Source: Flavobacterium xanthum (lineage in GTDB: Bacteria > Bacteroidota > Bacteroidia > Flavobacteriales > Flavobacteriaceae). From it: a stretch of DNA of 64,000 nt. The notes beneath the pieces were generated by a model, which did not search any database, had not been told where the DNA came from, and was given only the letters and a program-made list of their open reading frames with translations. Positions 47,472 through 56,807 of this stretch are shown in pieces (within the stretch, counting starts at the first letter, position 1; every line of letters begins with the position of its first letter). The translations under genes and the position numbers were made by a program. Location: positions 1 through 64,000 of the forward strand of contig NZ_FRBU01000013.1 of the NCBI RefSeq assembly GCF_900142695.1, given 5' to 3'.

Positions 47472-47945
47472 ATGAACATCAAACTGATTGCTATTGGTAA
47501 AACCGATAATAAGGCACTACAAACTTTAATAGACGATTATACAAAGCGTTTGTCTTTTTATATCAAATTTGATTTGGATATTATCCCTGATATCAAGAAC
47601 GTAAAAAACTTATCGGAAAGTCAACAAAAAGAGAAAGAAGGCGAATTGATTTTATCGAAAATTACGCCTACCGATCAATTGATTTTATTAGATGAAAACG
47701 GTAAAAATTTTTCCAGCGTAGGTTTTTCAGAGGAATTACAAAAGAAAATGAACTCCGGAATAAAAACTTTGGTATTTGTAATTGGCGGCCCTTATGGTTT
47801 TTCGGATACGGTTTATGCCAAAGCACAAGGCAAAATTTCACTATCGTTAATGACATTTTCGCATCAAATGGTCCGCTTATTTTTTATCGAACAAGTGTAT
47901 CGTGGCTTCACGATTTTAAAAAACGAACCGTATCATCATCAATAA
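47472..47945 (+). CDS. rlmH: 23S rRNA (pseudouridine1915-N3)-methyltransferase
   Basis: Methylates pseudouridine 1915 in helix 69 of 23S rRNA with S-adenosylmethionine, acting on assembled ribosomes. The 157-residue SPOUT-fold protein has LILLDENGKNFSS, the SAM-knot segment VFVIGGPYGFSD, and the C-terminal QMVRLFFIEQVYRGFTILKNEPYHH. The longer frame starts eight codons earlier; the ATG at 47472 gives the usual MNIKLIAIGK. Confidence 0.97.
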   Translation: MNIKLIAIGKTDNKALQTLIDDYTKRLSFYIKFDLDIIPDIKNVKNLSESQQKEKEGELILSKITPTDQLILLDENGKNFSSVGFSEELQKKMNSGIKTLVFVIGGPYGFSDTVYAKAQGKISLSLMTFSHQMVRLFFIEQVYRGFTILKNEPYHHQ

Positions 47946-47985
47946 AGACTGTTCCATATTCAGTCGCAGTTTTCAGTTGATTTGA

Positions 47986-48606
47986 TTAATGAACATATTC
48001 CTCCTTGCTTTTTAAATCTAAATTTAAGCTTTCTATAAAAATTTTATTTTGTAAATAACTTCCAAAACTAAGATCTTTATTAAAGCTCAAAGTAAAATTA
48101 TTGGATTGTTCTTTTGATAAAATTTGGATCAATACTTCTTTGACTTTTTCTTTTTTGACAATTGTATTTTCAATTAAAATCTCATTATTCTTATTGAAAA
48201 ATAGGATGGTTCCAGTAGGTTTCTCCATTTTGTAATACACATTTGTAAAAGGGATAAAAGCTAAATTTTTTCCAATCGTATCTGCGTAAGAATAATAATT
48301 TTCGGCCTTTTCATTCTTGTGTGCTTTTTCTTCACGCTTCTTTTGTTGCAACTTAATCACTTCAGGAATAACTAGTCGCAATGGCAACCGTTTGTCAATA
48401 TTTAAAATCCAATTAGTAGAAATAATGCTGTTTTTTCGGTTTACCTCTGCCATTGTATCTTTATCTTTTGTTCTGAAAAAAATATAAATAGGCGAATGAT
48501 CTTGTACATCGGCTACAACCGTAACAGCTGATTTTGGCAGTAAGATATCTTCTTTGTTTCCACAAGAAAAAAGTACAAAAAGAACAATTAGTGTAAAATA
48601 TTTCAT
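47986..48606 (-). CDS. Lipoprotein of unknown function
   Basis: I do not recognise this 206-residue protein. The signal MKYFTLIVLFVLFSC ends with a lipobox Cys, so it is an outer- or inner-membrane lipoprotein. A hydrophobic beta strand (SAVTVVADVQDHSPIYIFF) is followed by a Lys/Glu-rich stretch of about 20 residues and a region with several short strands. No catalytic motif is seen. It follows folP with two bases between stop and start, so it is co-transcribed with it. Confidence 0.65.
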   Translation of the reverse strand: MKYFTLIVLFVLFSCGNKEDILLPKSAVTVVADVQDHSPIYIFFRTKDKDTMAEVNRKNSIISTNWILNIDKRLPLRLVIPEVIKLQQKKREEKAHKNEKAENYYSYADTIGKNLAFIPFTNVYYKMEKPTGTILFFNKNNEILIENTIVKKEKVKEVLIQILSKEQSNNFTLSFNKDLSFGSYLQNKIFIESLNLDLKSKEEYVH

Positions 48607-48608
48607 CT

Positions 48609-49433
48609 TTATAAATTAATTTTATTAAACAAGGTAATACATTCCATAGCTTCTTTGACATCATGCACCCGAAGAATTTTAGCCCCTTTGGTCAATGCCA
48701 AAGTATTTAAAATGGTTGTTCCGTTTAAAGCCTTTTCTATTGAGGTGTCAAGCGTTTTATAGATCATCGATTTTCTGGAAACTCCAATAAGTAATGGTAA
48801 TTCTAACATTTTAAACAATTCCATTTTTTGAAAAACCTCAAAATTTTGGTCGGTCGTTTTAGCAAAGCCAAAGCCTGGATCTAAGATTAAGTCATTGATT
48901 CCAAAACGTCTCGCTTCTGCTACTCGTTCTGAAAAATAAAACAGCATTTCTTTAACAATATCATCGTAATTTGTAAGGCTTTGCATGGTTTGCGGATTGC
49001 CTCGCAGGTGCATCATAATATAAGGAACGTTGTATTTTCCTATTACTTCAAACATTTTATCATCTAGTTTTCCTGCAGAAATATCATTTATGATTGCGGC
49101 ACCAATGTCAATAGTCGCTTTAGCAACTTCACTTCTAAAGGTATCAATGGACAGCAGTGTTTCTGGAAATTGTTTTAGAATTAAATCGACTACTGGAACA
49201 ATTCTTGAAATTTCTTCTTTTTCAGACACAAATTCTGCATTGGGTTTACTTGAATAAGCACCAATATCTATAAAAGCAGCGCCATCAAGTAGCATTTTCT
49301 CGACTTGGGAAAGGATTTCAGTTTCATTTTTATACTTTCCTCCATCAAAAAAGGAGTTTGGCGTCACATTCAAAATTCCCATTACTTTGGGCGTTGCTAA
49401 GTCAATGAGTATTCCTTTACAGTTAATGGTCAT
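48609..49433 (-). CDS. folP: Dihydropteroate synthase
   Basis: Condenses dihydropterin pyrophosphate with p-aminobenzoate in folate synthesis; the sulfonamide target. The 274-residue TIM barrel has MGILNVTPNSFFDGGKY, DIGAYSSKP, ISIDTFRSEVA-like LLSIDTFRSEVAK, IINDISAG, YIMMHLRGNPQTM, and DPGFGFAKT. Normal length. The lipoprotein gene is two bases downstream. Divergent from the DUF1599 gene. Confidence 0.96.
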   Translation of the reverse strand: MTINCKGILIDLATPKVMGILNVTPNSFFDGGKYKNETEILSQVEKMLLDGAAFIDIGAYSSKPNAEFVSEKEEISRIVPVVDLILKQFPETLLSIDTFRSEVAKATIDIGAAIINDISAGKLDDKMFEVIGKYNVPYIMMHLRGNPQTMQSLTNYDDIVKEMLFYFSERVAEARRFGINDLILDPGFGFAKTTDQNFEVFQKMELFKMLELPLLIGVSRKSMIYKTLDTSIEKALNGTTILNTLALTKGAKILRVHDVKEAMECITLFNKINL

Positions 49434-49483
49434 GCGTTTATGGTTTTAAAGACTTCAAAATTCTGCATTCAAAAAAAATATCT

Positions 49484-49491
49484 TATTTTTG
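49484..49491 (+). promoter_or_regulatory. Promoter -7 element for the DUF1599 gene
   Basis: TATTTTTG fits TAnnTTTG. Its TTG is the first possible start of the longest frame (49489), which argues for the ATG at 49522. Confidence 0.5.
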
Positions 49492-49521
49492 AAAAAATTT
49501 GAATACAAATATACACCAATA

Positions 49522-50067
49522 ATGAAGAATACTTCAAAGGAATATGACACCGTTATTGCAACATGTCGCGCGCTGTTTGTCAACAAAATGAAAGATTACG
49601 GCTGTGCTTGGCGCATTTTAAGATTGCCCTCGCTTACCGACCAAATCTACATTAAAGCCCAAAGAATTAGGAGCTTACAAGAAAACGAAGTTCGTAAAAT
49701 TGAAGAAGATGAAACAGGCGAATTTATAGGAATCATCAATTATTCCATTATGGCGTTGATTCAACTGGAATTAGGCGTTGCTGACCAACCTGAATTAAGT
49801 GTTGGAAAGGCGACTGAATTATACGATTCCAAGGTAAAACTGACCAAAGATTTAATGGAAAATAAAAATCATGATTATGGCGAAGCTTGGCGCGAAATGC
49901 GTGTGAGCTCGCTAACCGATTTGATTTTACAAAAATTACTTCGCGTCAAACAAATTGAAGACAATAAAGGAAAAACTATAGTTTCTGAAGGAATCGATGC
50001 TAATTATCAGGATATGATTAATTATTCGGTTTTCGCGTTGATTTTAATGGGTTTTGGAAATAAATAA
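49522..50067 (+). CDS. DUF1599 domain protein
   Basis: A 181-residue protein with two similar halves, each carrying the DUF1599 pattern: KMKDYGCAWRILRLPSLTDQIYIKAQRIRSLQ near 30 and NKNHDYGEAWREMRVSSLTDLILQKLLRVKQI near 120. The domain is linked to nucleotide modification in phages (nucleotide modification-associated domain 1), but the role of cellular flavobacterial copies is unknown. The frame opens earlier at a TTG in a promoter element; the ATG at 49522 gives MKNTSKEYDTV. It heads a run with the BT_3928, TlpA-like and tpiA genes. Confidence 0.85.
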   Translation: MKNTSKEYDTVIATCRALFVNKMKDYGCAWRILRLPSLTDQIYIKAQRIRSLQENEVRKIEEDETGEFIGIINYSIMALIQLELGVADQPELSVGKATELYDSKVKLTKDLMENKNHDYGEAWREMRVSSLTDLILQKLLRVKQIEDNKGKTIVSEGIDANYQDMINYSVFALILMGFGNK

Positions 50068-50087
50068 TATAAGCAATCAAAAAAAAA

Positions 50088-51188
50088 ATGAAAAATATAA
50101 TTACTCAATTTTCTAGAATTTTCGTTGGAATACTGTTCATAATTTCGGGATTAATTAAATTAAATGACCCTATTGGTTTCTCCTATAAACTGGCAGAATA
50201 TTTCAGTGAACCTGTTTTCAATATGCCTTTTTTCGTACCGTTTGCATTAGCAATCGCGTTGTTTTTAGTAATTTTAGAAGTAGTTTTAGGAATTATGCTT
50301 CTTATTGGATATAAAACTAAATTTACTGTTTGGAGTTTATTACTCTTAATCGTGATGTTCACTTTCCTAACTTTTTATTCTGCTTATTTTAATGTGGTGA
50401 AAGATTGTGGTTGTTTTGGCGATGCTTTGAAACTGACGCCTTGGCAATCCTTCACAAAGGATATTGTCCTGTTATTTTTTATCATTATATTGTATTTTAA
50501 TAGAAAATTGATCCAGCCATTGTTTAACAATAACGTTCAAAATATTGTTATTTATGCCAGTATCGTTTTATCATCCTTACTGGGAGTATTGGTTTTGAAT
50601 CACCTACCACTAATCGATTTTAGACCTTTCAAAGTGGGAAATAATATCCAAAAAGGCATGCGTATTCCTGACGGTGCGGAAAAATCAGTGGTTGAAATGG
50701 TTTTTATTTACAAAGTGGGTGGTGTTGATAAAGAATTCACTGAAAAAGACTTAATGAATATTCCAGAAGGAGCCGTATTTGTAGACCGAAAAGACAAAGT
50801 TATTACGGAAGGTTATGTACCCCCTATTCATGATTTTACTATGGAAAAAGAGGGTTCAGACTATAAAGAAGAATTTTTAGAATCACCAAAAGTGATGCTA
50901 ATTGTGGCCTACGATTTAGTACATGCAGATGAAGATGGCTTAGCCAAAATGGAAAAGCTACATACAGATGCTAAAGCAAAAGGATACCAAGTAATTGGGA
51001 TGACCGCTTCCTCACCAGAAGAAATAGCGACAGCAAAAAAGCAATTCGGAATGACCTTTGATTTCTATTTCTGTGATGCGATCACCTTGAAAACCATTGA
51101 AAGAGCTAATCCTAGTATCGTCATTCTAGATAAAGGAACAATACTGCAAAAAGTGCATCACAATGATCTCGCAGATTTGAAATTATAG
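50088..51188 (+). CDS. BT_3928 family DoxX-like membrane protein with C-terminal extension
   Basis: A 366-residue inner-membrane protein. The N-terminal part (1-145) is DoxX/MauE-like with about four helices (ISRIFVGILFIISGLIKLNDPIGF) and an external CGCFGD motif near 108, a likely redox Cys pair. The C-terminal half (about 190-366) is outside the membrane and carries a thioredoxin-like fold without a CxxC; EATAKKQFGMTFDFYFCDA is the closest piece. Family BT_3928. A role in respiratory or disulfide chemistry is inferred. It is 20 bases after DUF1599. A strong terminator follows. Confidence 0.82.
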   Translation: MKNIITQFSRIFVGILFIISGLIKLNDPIGFSYKLAEYFSEPVFNMPFFVPFALAIALFLVILEVVLGIMLLIGYKTKFTVWSLLLLIVMFTFLTFYSAYFNVVKDCGCFGDALKLTPWQSFTKDIVLLFFIIILYFNRKLIQPLFNNNVQNIVIYASIVLSSLLGVLVLNHLPLIDFRPFKVGNNIQKGMRIPDGAEKSVVEMVFIYKVGGVDKEFTEKDLMNIPEGAVFVDRKDKVITEGYVPPIHDFTMEKEGSDYKEEFLESPKVMLIVAYDLVHADEDGLAKMEKLHTDAKAKGYQVIGMTASSPEEIATAKKQFGMTFDFYFCDAITLKTIERANPSIVILDKGTILQKVHHNDLADLKL

Positions 51189-51262
51189 ACGAAATTTCAG
51201 TTAGTATTCAAGTAAGAGAAACTAAGAATACTTTTATGTTACTATTATTTTTTATAAAATTA

Positions 51263-51315
51263 GGATGGGAACTTCAAGCACTTTTTAGGAGTGCTGGCAG
51301 GTTCCCATCCTTTTT
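51263..51315 (+). terminator. Two-tier hairpin terminator after the BT_3928 gene
   Basis: GGATGGGAAC (51263-51272) pairs perfectly with GTTCCCATCC (51301-51310); inside it AGCACT (51277-51282) pairs with AGTGCT (51290-51295). T5 follows. The rest of the 357-base gap (51189-51545) shows only the promoter element at 51519. Confidence 0.88.
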
Positions 51316-51518
51316 ATATTGGACCTATCAGTGAACTGTAAGACAAGAAATAGTAGGATAAAAAGCATTATTTTTTAGTCTAAAAAACAAAAGGCATGCT
51401 ACTGATTTGAAATTTTTTTTTATCCTAATTATTTATCAACTACAACGATATCATTACGTATTATTAAAGTTCAACTTCCAAAAAAGAGCATTCTATGGGA
51501 ATGGTTCAAATTGTTTTA

Positions 51519-51526
51519 TTAACTTT
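51519..51526 (+). promoter_or_regulatory. Promoter -7 element for the TlpA-like gene
   Basis: TAACTTTG fits TAnnTTTG and ends 19 bases before the ATG at 51546, ruling out the upstream start at 51495. Confidence 0.55.
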
Positions 51527-51545
51527 GTTAGAAAACAATTTGATA

Positions 51546-52040
51546 ATGAAAAAAATAATACTACTACTAATTACAGCTGTAACATTTTCGTGTTCTAAAC
51601 CTCAAAAAACAGAATTCTCCAAAGCTGCTTTATCAGAAACCCTTTTAGCCACGGATGGAAGTCAAGTCGCTTTTAAAGATATCTTGGAAAAACATAAAGG
51701 AAAAACTGTAGTCATTGAAGTCTGGGCCTCTTGGTGCGGTGATTGCGTAAAAGCAATGCCAAAACTAAAAGAACTACAAGCTAAAAATCCTGATGTTTCG
51801 TACCTGTTTATTTCAATGGACAAAACCGCTGATAAATGGAAAATTGGAATTGAAAAACACGATTTAAAAGGAGATCATTTCATGGCAAATGACCAGATGA
51901 AGGGCGTTTTTGCCACAGCTGTGGATGTAGATTGGATTCCGAGATACATAGTCGTTGACAAAAACGGAAAAATCGCTTTGTACCGTGCTATTGAAACTGA
52001 TTTTGATCAAATCAACGAGACCTTGGAAAGTTTAAGATAA
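51546..52040 (+). CDS. TlpA-like thioredoxin lipoprotein
   Basis: A 164-residue envelope thioredoxin-family protein. The signal MKKIILLLITAVTFSC ends with a lipobox Cys. The active-site motif is WCGDC in IEVWASWCGDCVKAMPKLKEL near 65, a Cys-x2-Cys redox pair, and the cis-Pro is in VDWIPRYIVVDKNGKI. TlpA-like proteins reduce periplasmic or outer-membrane targets. It follows the BT_3928 gene after a terminator and precedes tpiA. Confidence 0.88.
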   Translation: MKKIILLLITAVTFSCSKPQKTEFSKAALSETLLATDGSQVAFKDILEKHKGKTVVIEVWASWCGDCVKAMPKLKELQAKNPDVSYLFISMDKTADKWKIGIEKHDLKGDHFMANDQMKGVFATAVDVDWIPRYIVVDKNGKIALYRAIETDFDQINETLESLR

Positions 52041-52123
52041 AATTTCTAAAACAAAGAGAAAGGGAATTCTATTGAAAGAACTTTCAAAAATTTAAAACCA
52101 AAACTAAAAATAACACAACTAAG

Positions 52124-52876
52124 ATGAGAAAAAAAATTGTTGCAGGAAACTGGAAAATGCATAAAAATGCAGAACAAACAGAAGATTTATTGAATGAATT
52201 AATAGCAAAAATCCCAACTGAGACGATAGTACAAGTTATTGTAGCTCCTACTTTTGTAAACTTGGCTTCTGCTGTTGATCATTTAGAATTTACTAATATT
52301 GAGGTTGCTGCGCAAAATGTTCATCAAGCAGAAAGTGGTGCTTTTACTGGCGAAATCTCCGCTGATATGTTGAAAAGTGTAGGTGTGGATACTGTAATTC
52401 TGGGACATTCAGAACGCAGGGCTATTTTCCATGAAACAGACGCATTAATAGCGAATAAAGTAAATACCGCATTGGAACATGACATGAGAGTTATCTTTTG
52501 CTTTGGAGAAGAATTAAAGGACCGTCAATCTAAAAATCATTTTAATGTCGTTGAAAATCAATTAAGAGATGGTATATTTCACATTGAAACTAAGGACTGG
52601 GAAAGTATTGTTTTGGCCTACGAGCCAGTTTGGGCAATAGGAACTGGAGAGACAGCTTCTCCAGAACAAGCACAAGAAATGCATGAGTTTATCAGAGAAA
52701 CAGTTCGCAAAGCTTTTGGAAGTGCTATTGCTGAAAACGTATCTATCCTTTATGGTGGAAGCGTAAAACCGGACAATGCAAAAGAAATTTTCTCAAAACC
52801 AGATGTTGACGGAGGTCTTATTGGTGGTGCCGCACTCAAAGCAGACGATTTTGTTGCCATCGTAAACGCATTATAA
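52124..52876 (+). CDS. tpiA: Triosephosphate isomerase
   Basis: Interconverts dihydroxyacetone phosphate and glyceraldehyde 3-phosphate in glycolysis. The 250-residue TIM barrel has AGNWKMHKN (Asn and catalytic Lys near 8-13), the electrophile His in ILGHSERR near 97, the catalytic Glu in AYEPVWAIGTG near 168, and a C-terminal YGGSVKPDNA phosphate-binding loop. Standard length. The terminator at 52894 follows. Confidence 0.98.
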   Translation: MRKKIVAGNWKMHKNAEQTEDLLNELIAKIPTETIVQVIVAPTFVNLASAVDHLEFTNIEVAAQNVHQAESGAFTGEISADMLKSVGVDTVILGHSERRAIFHETDALIANKVNTALEHDMRVIFCFGEELKDRQSKNHFNVVENQLRDGIFHIETKDWESIVLAYEPVWAIGTGETASPEQAQEMHEFIRETVRKAFGSAIAENVSILYGGSVKPDNAKEIFSKPDVDGGLIGGAALKADDFVAIVNAL

Positions 52877-52893
52877 AAGTTTATTAAAAAACA

Positions 52894-52932
52894 TAAAAAA
52901 AGCGGTGATTTTCTCTATCACCGCTTTTTTTT
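52894..52932. terminator. Bidirectional terminator between tpiA and the porin gene
   Basis: AGCGGTGAT (52901-52909) and ATCACCGCT (52917-52925) form a 9-bp stem with a 7-base loop, flanked by A7 and T8. It ends tpiA and the convergent porin gene. Confidence 0.9.
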
Positions 52933-54154
52933 ATATGCCTATCTCCACCTGAAAACGCACATACCAATTATTTTTTATACTTCCATCAAAATAATTTAAA
53001 GTATCAAAAGTTAATTCACTTTGAAGTTTGAAACTGTGCTCCCAAATATATTTAGTTAAGCCCACCGTATATTGTTTGGAATTTGGGGCTAACGCCTGAA
53101 TATCTTTCCCTAGTTTTTGTGTTGAATATCGCCCAATGACCTCATAATTTGAAGGAAAATTATAACTCAACTGATAATCAAATCCACTACCAACATAAGC
53201 GAAATTTGATTGTGAACTATCCTCTGGATTTACTGTCACAGCATTTCTTGACGTAACCCTAGACATGTAACTTGACATTGCAGCCCATCCATTGTATTTT
53301 AACATGGCATCTAACATTACTGATTTCATCGTGCGCTCTTCAAATAAATCATTTCCTAATTGCCCTTGTGTCCTTTTGGCGTGATTATTTTGTTGAAAAG
53401 CTCCAGAAAGTAATAATTTAGGTCTTTTTTCTCTGATGATATCCCCTTCAAAATAAGTTCCGTCTTTAGCAAAAGATCCAAAAGGCAAAAGTTCCACTTT
53501 ACCAGTCACTGCGACTCCGGCATCCGAATTTCCGGTGATGTTGCGTCCTTCACCACTAGAAATAGCCGTTTTAAAATTATATGAAAATTTATCTTTAAAT
53601 TCATTCATATTATGGACTTGAAAACCAAAATCCCTATCAATCGTAAAGCGGGCATTATTAATAGAGCGATCCGTTAATTGCAACCCCCCAGATGAATTAA
53701 CACGCTGACGATTTCCAGGTAATTTAGTTTGTCCAAAACTAATATTCCAATGTTTGTTGGGTCTGTAAAAAACAACTGCGTCCCGAATAATATTTAAATT
53801 TTCCCCTTCTTTAATTTCTCCCACATCACCTGGGGCAAAAGATAATTGAATGGCATACAAGAATTTTGGCGTTCCTACATATCCATCCAATCGCAAACGC
53901 AAGCGTCTAATTTGTCCATCGTAAGCTCCATCTTCCCCATCATTCTCTAGATAAGTTACTCTGTTTTGCATCCGAAACCGAATATTCAATTGGTATAAAC
54001 TGTCCGGAGAAGTAATTCCAATTCCTTTTCCAAAGCTGTAGTACGGAAGTGCCGATAATTTTAAATCGTTATCCTGTTTCGTTTGTTTGATGTTTTCTTG
54101 CGCAGTTCCTAAAAAACTGTACAAAAACACCAAAAAAAGTGTCGTTTTTTTCAT
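52931..54154 (-). CDS. Porin of the OprO/OprP family
   Basis: A 407-residue outer-membrane porin. The Sec signal is MKKTTLFLVFLYSFLGTAQ. The barrel shows RRLRLRLDGYVGTPKFLYAIQLSF, a long NWYVRFQVEIGI C-terminal strand, and periodic aromatic-ended strands, as in phosphate-selective porins O/P. Anion specificity cannot be read from the sequence. Its promoter lies 16 bases from a TTG at -33 and shares the divergent gap with prmA. Confidence 0.85.
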   Translation of the reverse strand: MKKTTLFLVFLYSFLGTAQENIKQTKQDNDLKLSALPYYSFGKGIGITSPDSLYQLNIRFRMQNRVTYLENDGEDGAYDGQIRRLRLRLDGYVGTPKFLYAIQLSFAPGDVGEIKEGENLNIIRDAVVFYRPNKHWNISFGQTKLPGNRQRVNSSGGLQLTDRSINNARFTIDRDFGFQVHNMNEFKDKFSYNFKTAISSGEGRNITGNSDAGVAVTGKVELLPFGSFAKDGTYFEGDIIREKRPKLLLSGAFQQNNHAKRTQGQLGNDLFEERTMKSVMLDAMLKYNGWAAMSSYMSRVTSRNAVTVNPEDSSQSNFAYVGSGFDYQLSYNFPSNYEVIGRYSTQKLGKDIQALAPNSKQYTVGLTKYIWEHSFKLQSELTFDTLNYFDGSIKNNWYVRFQVEIGI

Positions 54155-54177
54155 TGTTAGTAGTGTGTTCCTTTTGC

Positions 54178-54204
54178 AAATGTAAAATAAAAATTGATTT
54201 CCAA
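54178..54204 (-). promoter_or_regulatory. Promoter of the porin gene
   Basis: On the minus strand TTG (54202-54204), 16 bases, TACATTTG (54178-54185). One base short of the typical spacing. It lies 23 bases upstream of the porin ATG. Confidence 0.55.
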
Positions 54205-54226
54205 ATGCGATTTAAATAGTGATTGT

Positions 54227-54234
54227 TACCTTTG
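54227..54234 (+). promoter_or_regulatory. Promoter -7 element for prmA
   Basis: TACCTTTG fits TAnnTTTG and ends 14 bases before the ATG at 54249. The first possible start of the longer frame (54219) is upstream of it and is rejected. Confidence 0.55.
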
Positions 54235-54248
54235 CAAAAAAAAGAAGC

Positions 54249-55109
54249 ATGTCAAACATATATATTGGATATCATTTTACTATTGAATCAAAAGACCAAA
54301 GCGATAGCGAACAAGCGAAACAATTAGGTTCTGAAATATTAATCGCCGAGTTAGGAGAAAAAGCGTTTGAGAGTTTTACCGAAACGCAAGCGGGAATTTC
54401 CGCTTTTGTTCAAAAGGATTTATGGGACGAAACTATTTTAGAAGACATTCATATTTTGCAGTCGGAAGAGTTTACAATCACGTATACTTTTGAAGAGATA
54501 GCACAAGTCAATTGGAATGAAGAATGGGAAAAGAATTTTGATGCCATAGATGTCGATGGAAATTGCCATGTCCGTGCGCCTTTTCACCCAAAAACAGATG
54601 CCGAATTTGATATTGTAATCGAGCCAAAAATGAGTTTTGGAACGGGTCACCATGAAACAACGCACATGATGATTCAACATTTACTAGAAATGGATGTTAC
54701 CGGACAAAAAACGCTCGACATGGGCTGTGGAACTGCAATTTTAGCAATCCTTGCTGAGATGAAAGGAGCACAACCTATCGATGCCATTGATATTGACAAC
54801 TGGTGTTACCTAAACTCTATTGAAAATGCAGAACGCAATAACTGCAAACACATTACCGTTTATGAAGGAGAAGCTGCTTTATTGGCAGGCAAAAAATACG
54901 ATTTGATTATTGCCAACATCAACAGAAATATTTTGTTGAACGATATGCAAAGTTATGTTGACAGCTTAAATCCAGATGGAACATTGCTTTTAAGCGGTTT
55001 CTACCAAGAGGATATTCCATTCATAGACGCTTCTTGCACGGAGAAAGGATTAACTTATGTTAAAAAACTAGAAAGAAACAATTGGGTATCTTTAAAATAT
55101 GTAAATTAG
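54249..55109 (+). CDS. prmA: Ribosomal protein L11 methyltransferase
   Basis: Trimethylates lysines of ribosomal protein L11 with S-adenosylmethionine. The 286-residue protein has an N-terminal recognition domain (1-110) and a class I methyltransferase domain with MSFGTGHHETTHMMI, the SAM motif LDMGCGTAILAI, ANINRNILL, and LLLSGFYQED. ATG 54249 gives MSNIYIGYHFTI. clpS follows 46 bases later. Confidence 0.95.
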   Translation: MSNIYIGYHFTIESKDQSDSEQAKQLGSEILIAELGEKAFESFTETQAGISAFVQKDLWDETILEDIHILQSEEFTITYTFEEIAQVNWNEEWEKNFDAIDVDGNCHVRAPFHPKTDAEFDIVIEPKMSFGTGHHETTHMMIQHLLEMDVTGQKTLDMGCGTAILAILAEMKGAQPIDAIDIDNWCYLNSIENAERNNCKHITVYEGEAALLAGKKYDLIIANINRNILLNDMQSYVDSLNPDGTLLLSGFYQEDIPFIDASCTEKGLTYVKKLERNNWVSLKYVN

Positions 55110-55155
55110 TAGTGATGTTTTTTTATTAATTACGAAAGTACAAAAACCTACAAAA

Positions 55156-55431
55156 ATGAGTACTAAAGAAAAAGTAAGAGAAAGAGTAAGTGTCAAAGAA
55201 GCAATACAATTAGACCATGAAATTGTAGTTTACAACGATGATGTAAATACTTTTGACCATGTTATTGAAACTTTAATTCGCGTTTGTGATCACACGCCTG
55301 AACAAGCAGAACAATGCTCCTTGATTGTGCATTATAACGGAAAGTGTACCGTAAAAACAGGTTCTTACGAAAAATTGAAACCACAATGCACCCAATTATT
55401 GGAAGCAGGTTTAAATGCAGAGATCATTTAA
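55156..55431 (+). CDS. clpS: ATP-dependent Clp protease adaptor ClpS
   Basis: A 91-residue adaptor that delivers N-degron proteins to ClpAP. It shows EIVVYNDDVNTFDHVIETLIRVCDHTPEQAEQCSLIVHYNGKC, including the residues that bind the N-terminal side chain (Asn and Asp of NDDVNTF and the His pair near HT and VHYNG). No clpA is in the window. It is co-directional with prmA. Confidence 0.94.
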   Translation: MSTKEKVRERVSVKEAIQLDHEIVVYNDDVNTFDHVIETLIRVCDHTPEQAEQCSLIVHYNGKCTVKTGSYEKLKPQCTQLLEAGLNAEII

Positions 55432-55526
55432 AGAATAGTAGAAACTTCCCAGAGAGAAATAAAGTACTGTGCATCATTTAAAAACATTTTCTTTTATTCT
55501 ATATTTGAATATTAAAAATAGTTTTT

Positions 55527-56798
55527 ATGGAAGAATATGGTAAAATTTTAGTTTTTGTAATGCCCATTTTTTTAATTTTAATTATCCTTGAAAAAATATA
55601 TGGGCATTACAAAGGAGAAGATACATCCCCCAATATGGACTCTGTTTCGAGTGTTAGCTCTGGAATGGTTAATTCCTTAAAAGATGTATTGGGACTCAGT
55701 ATCACGCTAGTTTCCTATGATTGGATTGCCTCTAAAATAGCTTTATTTGAATTAGAGGCAACTGTTTTAACTTATGTTATTGGATTCATTGCTATCGATT
55801 TTTATGGCTATTGGAGCCATCGATTGTCTCACCAAATTAATTTCCTATGGAATAAACATGCCATTCATCATAGTAGTGAGGAATTCAACTTGGCATGCGC
55901 CTTGCGTCAACCCATTTCAAGTTTTGTCAACTTGTTTACCTTTTTATTGATTCCAGCAGCCCTATTAGGAGTTCCCTCCAAAGTGATTGCGATTACCTTA
56001 CCCATCCATTTATTCCTGCAATTCTGGTACCATACTAAGCACATTAAAAAAATTGGTTTTCTAGAACAAATATTGGTTTCTCCCTCACATCATCGGGTAC
56101 ATCATGCCATAAATCCCGAATATATGGATAAAAATCATTCCCAAATATTTATAATTTGGGACAAATTGTTTGGCACTTTTCAAGCAGAATTAGCAGCGGT
56201 TCCGCCCGTTTTCGGCATAACGAGACCAGCACGAACATGGAATCCAATCCGCATTAATTTCCAACATTTGTCATTGCTAATTACAGATGCTTGGCGCGCC
56301 GAAAACTGGAAAGATAAGTTTACAATTTGGTTCAAACCTACAGGTTGGCGTCCAGAAAATTTTGAAGAAAAATATCCAGTAACGAAAATCACCAATGTAT
56401 ATAACTTTGAAAAATATGGAACTCTACATTCCAAAAAACTGATGTATTGGTCCATTTTTCAGGCAATTGTTACTTTATTATTAATTAGCTATCTGTACAA
56501 CTCCATTGCAATAATAGGCTTACCAAATGTATTTATTTACGGTGCTTTTATTTTTTTGACCGTTTATAGTTACACGGAATTAATGGATACGCGCAAAATT
56601 TCTATACTATGGGAAAGTATTCGTTTTGTGGTTGGTATTGGATTAATTTTCTATTTTGGAGATTGGTTTGGAATGAACCAACTTTTTCCTTTTGCCAGTT
56701 ACATTATTGCGGGTTACCTTCTTTTATCTCTAGTAGTAACGCTCTATTTTGTAAAAAGTAATTTTGAAAAACAAACATTAATGGTACTTCAATTCTAA
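55527..56798 (+). CDS. Fatty acid hydroxylase/sterol desaturase family membrane protein (AGMO-like)
   Basis: A 423-residue integral membrane enzyme. The di-iron His motifs are SHRLSHQINFLWNKHAIHH and HHRVHHAINPEY, in the order of the fatty-acid hydroxylase superfamily. The overall plan resembles alkylglycerol monooxygenase (TMEM195): catalytic part followed by a C-terminal region with about four helices (from residue 300). The next gene, nine bases on, is a lysoplasmalogenase, an ether-lipid enzyme. An ether-lipid role for both is inference; a sterol or hopanoid desaturase is the alternative. Confidence 0.82.
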   Translation: MEEYGKILVFVMPIFLILIILEKIYGHYKGEDTSPNMDSVSSVSSGMVNSLKDVLGLSITLVSYDWIASKIALFELEATVLTYVIGFIAIDFYGYWSHRLSHQINFLWNKHAIHHSSEEFNLACALRQPISSFVNLFTFLLIPAALLGVPSKVIAITLPIHLFLQFWYHTKHIKKIGFLEQILVSPSHHRVHHAINPEYMDKNHSQIFIIWDKLFGTFQAELAAVPPVFGITRPARTWNPIRINFQHLSLLITDAWRAENWKDKFTIWFKPTGWRPENFEEKYPVTKITNVYNFEKYGTLHSKKLMYWSIFQAIVTLLLISYLYNSIAIIGLPNVFIYGAFIFLTVYSYTELMDTRKISILWESIRFVVGIGLIFYFGDWFGMNQLFPFASYIIAGYLLLSLVVTLYFVKSNFEKQTLMVLQF

Positions 56799-56807
56799 AA
56801 TCAACTT

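Noticed and set aside
51407..51598. A 63-residue open frame in the gap before the TlpA-like gene
   Set aside because: It crosses the promoter and the start of the TlpA-like gene in another frame and shows no family features.
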